A stretch of 39,922 bases of DNA. It comes from Planctomycetaceae bacterium (GTDB lineage: Bacteria; Planctomycetota; Planctomycetia; Planctomycetales; Planctomycetaceae). The notes under the pieces are model-generated. The model saw only the letters and a program-made list of their open reading frames with translations. It was not told where the DNA came from and did no database searches. Shown one piece after another: positions 33,567 to 39,922 of this stretch. The number at the start of each line of letters is the position of its first letter. Position 1 is the stretch's first letter. The translations under genes were made by a program, and so were the position numbers. Where the stretch lies: contig WFTL01000063.1 of assembly GCA_015485495.1 (NCBI GenBank), forward strand, positions 1-39,922, read 5' to 3'.

Positions 33567-35324
33567 ATGTCGGCCGCTGACGAACAGGTCACGATTCCAC
33601 CGGCTTCTTCGATGGCCGCGGACCACGGCGCCACCATTCCCCCGTCACGGACTCCGCCGATATCCCGGATGTCCGGGAGCGAGACACCGGCGTTCGACGA
33701 CTATGTCATTCTGGAAGAAATCGCCCGGGGCGGCATGGGGGTCGTGTACCGCGCCAGACAGCGCAGCATCGACCGGATCGTGGCTCTGAAAACGGTGCTT
33801 TGCGGAGACCAGGCGTCAGACGCTCAGGTGCGTCTGCTGATGACCGAAGCGCAGGCCGCCGGACAGCTCAGTCATCCGGGCATCGTTCCTGTCTACGATG
33901 TGGGGCAGAAGGACGGATACCACTATTTTTCGATGCCCTTTTTTCCGGGAGGCAGTCTGGCCGACCGAATCGTCCGCAGTCCCATGGATCCGGACGAAGC
34001 TGCTGCTTTTCTGAAAACGGCAGCGACCACCATCCAGTTCGCTCATGACCACGGCATTGTTCATCGGGACATCAAGCCCGCCAACATTCTCATCGACCAG
34101 GACGGGCAGCCGCGGATCACCGATTTCGGGATTGCCGGCCGGATCGGGGAATCAGAAGACCCGGCCGGTCGGATGATCGGAACGCCGGAATTCATGTCGC
34201 CGGAACAGGCCTCGGGGCAGGCCGGAGGCCCGTCGACGGACATCTATTCGATCGGCGCCACGCTGTACTGTCTGCTGACGGGCCGACCGCCGTTTCAGTC
34301 GCACAATCCGCTGGACACGGCGATTGCCGTTCTGGAAGCCGATCCCGTGCCTCCTCGAAAACTGAATCCCCGAATCCCGCGGGATCTGGAACTGATCTGC
34401 ATGAAATGCCTGCAGAAGACTCCGGAACGCCGTTATGCAACCGCTCAGGAGGTCGCCGATGAACTGGAACGGTTTCTGGAAGGCGAACCGGTGCACGTGC
34501 ATCCTGTGGGGAACGTGGGCCGTTTTCTCCGCTGGATGCGGCGTCAGCCGAAGCTGGCGGCCATGGCCACCGGTCTGGTTCTGAGCTTCACCGGGGGCCT
34601 GGCAGTCAGCATCTACTACAACTTTCAGTTCCGCATGCAGAGAGAAATCGCCCGGGCCGCTCAGATGGAACTGGAGTTCGAGGTTCGCCGGGCACGCCAC
34701 TTCCAGAAGCAGCTCAATGAACTCATTTCGTCCGAACGTGGTCTGCTGTCGGCTTTGCAGTATTCGTCTTTGGCGGCGGTGACTGCTGCGGGCGCGGCCG
34801 TTCGGAATGCGACAGATGCTGACGAACAGAAGGCCGCGGTCCACCGGCTGCTGGCGGCCCGGGAAAGTCTGTCGGCCGAACATGCGGATCGGCTGACTCC
34901 TCTGATCGACACGGTGATTCAGCAGGCAGACACATTCGATTTCGACCGGCAGCCGCTGACAGAATCGGTCGATCGGCTGAGGGCAGCCGTGCGTGAGCTG
35001 TGGCAGCCCGGTTCCTCAGGCGCCGAAGCCGCCGACCTGATCCGGCGGAATCAGTACAGCCGGGTCCGTCAGCTGATGGACGTAATCACGGCCGACGGTC
35101 TTGTGCGTCACGATGTCGACAGGGAACTGACAGCGCTGAAGGAACTGCTGGAAGGAGAGATGGCGGTCGTGGCACCCGATCGGGTCGATGAACCGGTGCG
35201 GAATCTTGCAGAAGCTTTGACCGGCTGGCACGCGGGAACCATGCCGGACAGCGTGCGTTCGGCCGTGCAGATTCTGCGGCAGACTCTGGATGTGGAATTT
35301 CCGGCCGATCGATCGGATCACTGA
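33567..35324 (+). CDS. Membrane-bound Ser/Thr protein kinase (PknB-like)
   Basis: The ATG at 33567 gives 585 residues; further upstream the open frame is not protein-like. After a Pro/Ser/Thr-rich N-terminus, the kinase domain (about 46-305) is complete: glycine loop IARGGMGVVY, K75 in VALKTV, catalytic HRDIKPAN with D168, DFGIAG with D186, and GTPEFMSPEQA. One membrane span lies at about 330-352. The remaining 230 residues, predicted outside the cytoplasm, are mostly helical with Glu/Arg/Ala-rich coiled-coil character and have no PASTA or other repeat I recognise. The layout (cytosolic kinase, one span, long outer region) is common in Planctomycetes. Targets unknown; the FHA-cyclase at 25.9 kb is one candidate reader. 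Confidence 0.92.
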   Translation: MSAADEQVTIPPASSMAADHGATIPPSRTPPISRMSGSETPAFDDYVILEEIARGGMGVVYRARQRSIDRIVALKTVLCGDQASDAQVRLLMTEAQAAGQLSHPGIVPVYDVGQKDGYHYFSMPFFPGGSLADRIVRSPMDPDEAAAFLKTAATTIQFAHDHGIVHRDIKPANILIDQDGQPRITDFGIAGRIGESEDPAGRMIGTPEFMSPEQASGQAGGPSTDIYSIGATLYCLLTGRPPFQSHNPLDTAIAVLEADPVPPRKLNPRIPRDLELICMKCLQKTPERRYATAQEVADELERFLEGEPVHVHPVGNVGRFLRWMRRQPKLAAMATGLVLSFTGGLAVSIYYNFQFRMQREIARAAQMELEFEVRRARHFQKQLNELISSERGLLSALQYSSLAAVTAAGAAVRNATDADEQKAAVHRLLAARESLSAEHADRLTPLIDTVIQQADTFDFDRQPLTESVDRLRAAVRELWQPGSSGAEAADLIRRNQYSRVRQLMDVITADGLVRHDVDRELTALKELLEGEMAVVAPDRVDEPVRNLAEALTGWHAGTMPDSVRSAVQILRQTLDVEFPADRSDH

Positions 35325-35347
35325 AGACATCGCGGGCGGCAGATGGT

Positions 35348-36730
35348 TCAGGATTCCTGCAGAGCCTTGCCGATTTCCACGACTGCCGCTTTTCCGTCTC
35401 CAAAGAGCATGAGCGTGTTTTCGGCACCGAACAGCGGATTGGCGATGCCTGCAAAGCCCGGGCTGAGTGACCGTTTGATGACGACAACGGTGCGGGCCCG
35501 GTCGACGTCGATGATGGGCATTCCGGCGATGGGACTGTTCGGGTCCGTGCGGGCCAGAGGGTTCACCACGTCGTTGGCACCCAGCACAATGGCCACGTCC
35601 ACCTGATCCATGGTGCTGTTGACCTGGTCCATTTCCAGAAGGCGTTCGTAGGCGATGTCCGCTTCTGCCAGCAGAACGTTCATGTGTCCGGGCATGCGTC
35701 CGGCGACCGGGTGGATGCCGAAATTCACTTCGATGCCCCGCGCCAGCAGCAGGTTGGTCAGATCGCGCACGGCATGCTGGGCCTGAGCGACGGCCATGCC
35801 GTAGCCGGGGACGATCAGCACATTCTGAGCGACTTCCAGCATCATGGCCACTTCTTCGGCTGACGTGCTTCGCACGGTGGCGTACGCTTCCTCATCGGAC
35901 AGCGAACTGCTGCCGCTTTGCAGCGTTCCGAACAGAACGGCCCCCAGGGAACGGTTCATGGCTTCGCACATGATGCGTGTGAGAATGAGGCCGCTGGCGC
36001 CGACGAGCGATCCGGCGATGATCAGCAGGTTGTTGTTCAGAACGAATCCCGTCGCGGATGCCGCCAGACCGGAATAGGAATTCAGCAGCGCGATCACAAC
36101 CGGCATGTCGGCTCCGCCAATGGAAATCACCAGCAGGACGCCCAGTCCCAGAGCCAGAACGGACATGAGCCAGAACCACAGGACGGCGCTGTCAGGCCGG
36201 GAGACCAACAGGTAACACAGCAGCAGACAGGTCAGGGCCAGCCCGGCATTGATCATCTGCTGCCCGCTGAACGAAACATCCCGGACGAACTTCAGTTCCT
36301 GAAGTTTTCCGAATGCCACCAGACTGCCGGACAGTGTCACAGCACCGATCAGACCGGATGCGGCGGTGGCCACGGAAACACTCATGCTTTCCAGATCCGG
36401 CTGTCCGGCCAGGTAACCTCCGGCCACCAGAACCGATGCGGCGCCACCCAGTCCGTTGAACAGTGCCACCAGCTGGGGCATGGCCGTCATTTCGATGCGA
36501 ATGGCCAGAACGGCGCCCAGGATCGAGCCGATGGCCATCCCGGTGAGGATCGTGCCCCAGCCGATGACGTCCCCGTGCATCATGGTGGCCACAACGGCGA
36601 TCGCCATGGCCAGAGCGCCCAGCAGATTGCCCCGGACGGCCGTCCGCGGGCGGGTGAGCCCTTTCAGTCCCATAATGAACAGGACAGCGGCCACCAGATA
36701 ACTCAGATCGATCAGGACTGCGGTATTCAC
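35348..36730 (-). CDS. pntB: NAD(P) transhydrogenase subunit beta
   Basis: The GTG start (AGAGGA upstream) gives 460 residues. PntB carries part of the proton channel and the NADP-binding dIII domain of the transhydrogenase, which uses the proton gradient to reduce NADP+ with NADH. The N-terminal two thirds has about nine hydrophobic helices, with MHGDVIGWGTI and IGGADMPVVIALLNSYSG as family blocks. The C-terminal domain (about 285-460) shows VPGYGMAVAQAQ (NADP loop), GIHPVAGRMPGHMNVLLAEA, and IVLGANDVVNPLA with KRSLSPGFAGIANPLF. It is the last gene of the pntA-pntAB-pntB operon, 39 nt after pntAB, and converges with the kinase gene (23 nt between stops). Confidence 0.95.
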   Translation of the reverse strand: MNTAVLIDLSYLVAAVLFIMGLKGLTRPRTAVRGNLLGALAMAIAVVATMMHGDVIGWGTILTGMAIGSILGAVLAIRIEMTAMPQLVALFNGLGGAASVLVAGGYLAGQPDLESMSVSVATAASGLIGAVTLSGSLVAFGKLQELKFVRDVSFSGQQMINAGLALTCLLLCYLLVSRPDSAVLWFWLMSVLALGLGVLLVISIGGADMPVVIALLNSYSGLAASATGFVLNNNLLIIAGSLVGASGLILTRIMCEAMNRSLGAVLFGTLQSGSSSLSDEEAYATVRSTSAEEVAMMLEVAQNVLIVPGYGMAVAQAQHAVRDLTNLLLARGIEVNFGIHPVAGRMPGHMNVLLAEADIAYERLLEMDQVNSTMDQVDVAIVLGANDVVNPLARTDPNSPIAGMPIIDVDRARTVVVIKRSLSPGFAGIANPLFGAENTLMLFGDGKAAVVEIGKALQES

Positions 36731-36769
36731 GACACGTGGGTTCCTCTGAATCCGGATTCGCCCGGAACG

Positions 36770-37138
36770 TTACTTTTTGGTGGTCCGGAACATCGCCAGC
36801 ATCCGATTGGTGACCATGAAGCCTCCCACGACATTCATGACGGCCAGCACGACGGCCAGAAACCCGAGGACGGCGGCCGTCGGTCCGTGGTCCGCACCGG
36901 CCGCCAGAATGGCTCCGATCAGAGTGATACCGGAAATGGCATTGGAACCGGACATCAGCGGAGTATGCAGCGTGGGCGGAATCTTGGTGATGACTTCCAC
37001 GCCCACGAACACGGCCAGAACGAACACCGTCACCAGCAGCATGACGTGTCCCGAAGCATCAGCGGAAGCGGCGGCCGATGCATCGGCGACGGCCGCATCC
37101 GCCAGAATCGTCAGGGCATCAGACAGAAAACCAGACAT
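36770..37138 (-). CDS. pntAB: NAD(P) transhydrogenase subunit alpha, part 2 (membrane domain)
   Basis: The ATG at 37138 (AGGA about 11 nt upstream) gives 122 residues. The N-terminus is Ala/Ser/Asp-rich (about 12-30), followed by three to four hydrophobic helices with VEVITKIPPTLHTPLMSGSNAISG, the conserved dII segment, then GFLAVVLAVMNVVGGFMVTNRMLAMF. In E. coli this domain is fused to PntA; separate genes occur in Rhodospirillum and many other bacteria. It sits 34 nt after pntA. The Ala-rich insert is longer than in typical PntAB. Confidence 0.93.
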   Translation of the reverse strand: MSGFLSDALTILADAAVADASAAASADASGHVMLLVTVFVLAVFVGVEVITKIPPTLHTPLMSGSNAISGITLIGAILAAGADHGPTAAVLGFLAVVLAVMNVVGGFMVTNRMLAMFRTTKK

Positions 37139-37172
37139 CGCGGAACATCCTGGACAGGTTGACAGAACCGGA

Positions 37173-38381
37173 CTATTCGGAAGACGCATCGACTGCGGAT
37201 TCGAGTGCAGGCAGATCGAGCTGTTCCCGGATCCGGGCGTTTTCGATCTGCCCTGACCGCGTCAGCAGCGTATCCCGCAGAATTTCATCACTCACATCGA
37301 TCTTCAGCGTTCCGTCCTGAATGAGTGTCTGCAGGAAGGTGAGCACATTGCGGCTGAGCATTTCGCTGGCATGGACCGGCACGTCCGACGGAAGATTCAC
37401 CGGACCAAGAATCGTGACTCCGTGGTGATCGATGGTCTGTCCGGCCTGAGTGACCTCGCAGTTGCCTCCCCGTTCAGCCGCCAGGTCGACAATGACACTG
37501 CCCGGCGCCATGGCGCGGACCATTTCTTCGGTGACCAGAACCGGCGCCCGCCGGCCGGGAATGGCGGCTGTGGTGATCACCACATCGCAGGCGGCCACGA
37601 CCTGTTTCATGGCTTCCTGCTGGCGGCGATAGAACTCCGCGTCCATCTCCTTCGCGTAGCCTCCGCTGCCTTCGGCATCGTCGGCGGCGACATCGAGTTC
37701 CACGAAGCGGCCGCCCAGGCTTTCCACCTGTTCCCGCACGGCCGGACGAATATCGTATCCGGACACCACCGCCCCCAGACGTTTCGCCGTGGCGATCGCC
37801 TGCAGCCCGGCGACTCCGGCACCGATGACCAGCACCTGAGCCGGTTTGAGCGTCCCGGCGGCCGTCATCATCAGTGGAAACATTCTGGGAGCTGCCGTGG
37901 CTGCCAGCAGGACACCTCGGTATCCGGCAATCGTCGCCATCGACGACAGCACATCCATGCTTTGAGCCCGGGTGATGCGGGGAACCAGTTCCAGAGCGAA
38001 CCCGATGGCACCGGTTTCGGCCAGATCCTGGACCGCTTCGGGAAACGTCAGCGGATCGCAGCTTCCGATGATGACCTGTCCGCTGCGCAGCCGCTTCAGG
38101 TCGTCGCGTCCCCGTTCCCCGCAGGCTCCCAGATAACGGACCTGCAGAATGATGTCGGCCTGCTGAAAGACGTCGTCGCGGGATGCGGTCAGGGTGGCCC
38201 CGCGTTCCTGCCAGGCTTCATCCGTGATTCCGGCGTGCCGCCCGGCTCCGGCCTGCACGAGCACATCCAGCCCCAGTTTCTTCAGAGCCGGCACGGACGA
38301 CGGCACGGCCGCCACACGGCGTTCTTCAGGATCGGCTTCCTGCGGGACTCCCACGGTCAGACGCGGGGATTCGTCAGTCAT
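37173..38381 (-). CDS. pntA: NAD(P) transhydrogenase subunit alpha, part 1 (NAD-binding domain)
   Basis: A 402-residue soluble dI subunit that binds NAD(H). N-terminal VGVPQEADPEERRVAAVPSSV is the family start, followed by GLDVLVQAGAG, a Rossmann segment VLVIGAGVAGLQAIATAKRLGAVVSGYDIRP (about 182-212), TAAIPGRRAPVLVTEEMV and SVIVDLAAERGGNCE. These distinguish it from alanine dehydrogenase, a close homologue, together with the operon context. It is the first gene of pntA-pntAB-pntB. A 16-bp tandem direct repeat lies 24-55 nt upstream of the ATG; no clear Shine-Dalgarno is present. Confidence 0.95.
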   Translation of the reverse strand: MTDESPRLTVGVPQEADPEERRVAAVPSSVPALKKLGLDVLVQAGAGRHAGITDEAWQERGATLTASRDDVFQQADIILQVRYLGACGERGRDDLKRLRSGQVIIGSCDPLTFPEAVQDLAETGAIGFALELVPRITRAQSMDVLSSMATIAGYRGVLLAATAAPRMFPLMMTAAGTLKPAQVLVIGAGVAGLQAIATAKRLGAVVSGYDIRPAVREQVESLGGRFVELDVAADDAEGSGGYAKEMDAEFYRRQQEAMKQVVAACDVVITTAAIPGRRAPVLVTEEMVRAMAPGSVIVDLAAERGGNCEVTQAGQTIDHHGVTILGPVNLPSDVPVHASEMLSRNVLTFLQTLIQDGTLKIDVSDEILRDTLLTRSGQIENARIREQLDLPALESAVDASSE

Positions 38382-38404
38382 GATGCCCGTTCCGATGGAA
38401 CCAA

Positions 38405-38436
38405 TAACGCGGAGATCTGTTAACGCGGCGATCTGT
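38405..38436. repeat. 16-bp tandem direct repeat upstream of pntA
   Basis: TAACGCGGAGATCTGT and TAACGCGGCGATCTGT follow one another directly, differing at one base. They lie in the pntA leader or promoter (gap 38382-38653), where a dimeric regulator could bind both on the same helix face only partly, since 16 bp is 1.5 turns. Nothing else in the 272-bp gap is recognisable; no U-rich terminator follows fusA. Confidence 0.7.
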
Positions 38437-38653
38437 CCGTCTGCCGACCTCGAACGTGCCCGGCAGTGCGACGGTCCGAAGAATAAAGGATTTTCGGCCG
38501 CCGTTCCATCAGGTCCGCCGGCCCCCGGTCACCGCCGGCGCCGCAGCCGCTCCGGACAGACACTCCGGCAGGCACAGCAGAAGGATACCACGGGGCCGGC
38601 AGAACCGGGAGCCGCCCCAGAGAACGGATCGGACAGCCTGCGAGCGGCCCACA

Positions 38654-39922
38654 TCATTTGGCGACAAGTTCTTTTTCTTTGCGCCGTTTTTCGAGAACTT
38701 CGTCCTGGATGTTCTTCGGCGTCTGGCGGTAGCACTTGAACTCCATGCTGAACGATCCTTTGCCCTGAGTCATGGACCGGATTTCATTCGCATAGTCGAA
38801 CATTTCCGCCAGCGGAACTTCGGCCAGAATGATGCAGGTGCCGTCATTGACTTCCGAAGAATTCACCACGCCGCGTTTGCTGGACAGGTGTCCGACGACG
38901 GCTCCCTGAAATTCTTCCGGCGTTTCGATTTCCAGCAGCATGATCGGTTCCAGCAGGGCCATGCCGGCCTTGTTGAGAATCGATTCCCGCATCGCCTCCC
39001 GGCACGTCAGGCGGAAGGCCATGTCGGAAGAATCCACTTCGTGGTAGCTGCCGTCCTTCAGATAGATTTTCACTCCGACCACTTCGTATTCGCCCAGAGG
39101 CCCTTTGGCGAGCTGATCCTGGAAGCCCTGATCGCACGCCTTGATGTATTCCCGGGGGATGCGGCCGCCCGTGATCTCATCCACGAACTCGTAGGTGACT
39201 TCGGAATCTTCCGGCAACGGTTCCATCACACCGATCACATGACCGTACTGTCCGGAACCGCCGCTCTGCTTTTTCCGCTTGTGGTCGAATTCCACTCGTT
39301 TGGTGGGACGTTCCTTATAGGACACACGCGGCTCCCCGACGATGCATTCGCATTTGTACTCGCGGCGAATCCGTTCGATGTACACATCCAGATGGAGCTG
39401 TCCCATGCCGGCGATAAGCGTTTCGTTGGTTTCTTCATCGCTGAGCACGTGAAAGGTGGGATCTTCGCGGCGAAATCGTTCCAGCGCCTTGCTCAGCTTG
39501 TCGGCATCGTCCCGTTTGGCCGGTTCGATGGACAGCCGAATGACCGGTTCGGCCACATAGATGTTCTCAAGAGAAAGCTGGACTCCTTCGCCCAGGAACG
39601 TGTCCCCGGAAGCACAGTCGACGCCCACCACAGCCACGATGTCACCGGCTTCTCCAGCGTCGATGTCTTCCCGGTCGTTGGCGTGCATCCGCACGATCCG
39701 GCCGATGCGGACGGACTGGCCGGTTCGGGCATTGATGTAGCTTTTGCCTTTTTCCAGACGCCCCTGATAGATGCGCATGTAGGTGAGCTGCCCGAAGGCT
39801 TCCACGACCGTTTTGAAGGCCATGGCCACCAGAGGGTCGTTCGGGTCGCTGGACAGTTTCACTTTGGGCGGGTTGCCGTCTGCGTCCGGTTCGGCATCTT
39901 TGCTGTTGTCATTGGCGAAGAC
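38654..39922 (-). CDS. fusA: Translation elongation factor G, partial (N-terminal GTPase domain outside window)
   Basis: The frame is open from the window edge (VFANDNSKDAEP) to the stop, 422 codons, so about 270-300 N-terminal residues including the G domain are missing. Present are domain II (MAFKTVVEAFGQLTYMRIY), domain III (AGMGQLHLDVYIERI), domain IV (RKKQSGGSGQYGHV, then IPREYIKACDQGF) and domain V (LEPIMLLEIETPEEFQGAVVGHLSSKRGVV). Phrases such as RMHANDREDIDAGEAGDIVAVVGVDCASGDTF resemble mitochondrial EF-G1 and the spirochaete/planctomycete EF-G group more than E. coli FusA. Planctomycetes often carry several EF-G copies, so this may be one of a set. It precedes the pnt operon on the same strand by 272 nt, with no shared operon evident. 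Confidence 0.93.
   Translation of the reverse strand, partial: VFANDNSKDAEPDADGNPPKVKLSSDPNDPLVAMAFKTVVEAFGQLTYMRIYQGRLEKGKSYINARTGQSVRIGRIVRMHANDREDIDAGEAGDIVAVVGVDCASGDTFLGEGVQLSLENIYVAEPVIRLSIEPAKRDDADKLSKALERFRREDPTFHVLSDEETNETLIAGMGQLHLDVYIERIRREYKCECIVGEPRVSYKERPTKRVEFDHKRKKQSGGSGQYGHVIGVMEPLPEDSEVTYEFVDEITGGRIPREYIKACDQGFQDQLAKGPLGEYEVVGVKIYLKDGSYHEVDSSDMAFRLTCREAMRESILNKAGMALLEPIMLLEIETPEEFQGAVVGHLSSKRGVVNSSEVNDGTCIILAEVPLAEMFDYANEIRSMTQGKGSFSMEFKCYRQTPKNIQDEVLEKRRKEKELVAK

Noticed and set aside
36770-37189. Longer pntAB start overlapping the pntA stop
   Set aside because: The extra 17 residues do not resemble the family and the ATG at 37138 has its own RBS.
38580-38653. Terminator after fusA
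   Set aside because: Only GC-rich potential pairings without a U-run could be found.

Overview
The window looks like ordinary chromosomal DNA from a GC-rich member of the Planctomycetes (inference). No rRNA or marker gene is present, so this rests on gene content. Pointers are a secreted Cys-rich protein, a large signal-peptide-bearing VCBS/FG-GAP repeat protein, a Ser/Thr kinase whose N-terminal kinase domain is followed by one membrane span, an FHA-GAF-cyclase, an EF-G resembling the spirochaete/planctomycete/mitochondrial type, and frequent GTG/TTG starts with weak or absent Shine-Dalgarno sequences. I see no tRNA, rRNA, CRISPR array, prophage or intact insertion sequence.

Layout. 1-4.9 kb (minus strand): a membrane-anchored HEAT-like protein (cut by the window edge), acetolactate synthase large subunit and phosphoglycerate dehydrogenase. 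5.1-6.9 kb (plus): a divergent nucleoside-hydrolase-like protein and a uroporphyrinogen-III synthase. 6.9-14 kb (minus): a Cys-rich exported protein, an OprO/OprP-type porin, a YbdK-like carboxylate-amine ligase overlapping in transcription with an M20 amidohydrolase, QueD, and two tandem Hsp20 proteins. 14.4 kb (plus): coaD. 14.9-16.3 kb is a gene-free stretch holding decayed pieces of two different insertion sequences (IS3 and ISL3 families) fused together. 16.3-29.5 kb (mostly plus): an unknown exported protein, scpB, a small coiled-coil protein (minus), the FG-GAP protein, an M24 peptidase, argG, an AhpD-like protein, then DinB-like, FHA-GAF-nucleotidyl cyclase and GAF-HD-GYP genes. 29.6-40 kb (mixed): a GH10-like protein without catalytic residues, divergent from purC; aldose 1-epimerase, divergent from a Ser/Thr kinase; the three-gene pntB-pntAB-pntA transhydrogenase operon; and a partial fusA.

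How genes fit together. Most are housekeeping: serine, branched-chain amino acid and arginine synthesis, tetrapyrrole, CoA, purine and queuosine precursors, chromosome segregation, translation, proton-coupled NADPH supply. The most coherent regulatory group is 25.3-29.5 kb, where a cyclase with non-standard purine-selecting residues sits beside an HD-GYP phosphodiesterase.

No large undescribed defence or biosynthetic system is evident. The points most worth following are enzyme families that kept their fold but lost expected active-site residues (the nucleoside hydrolase, the GH10-like protein, the cyclase), the overlapping divergent promoters between the GH10-like gene and purC, and perfect or near-perfect inverted repeats in the argG and porin leaders.
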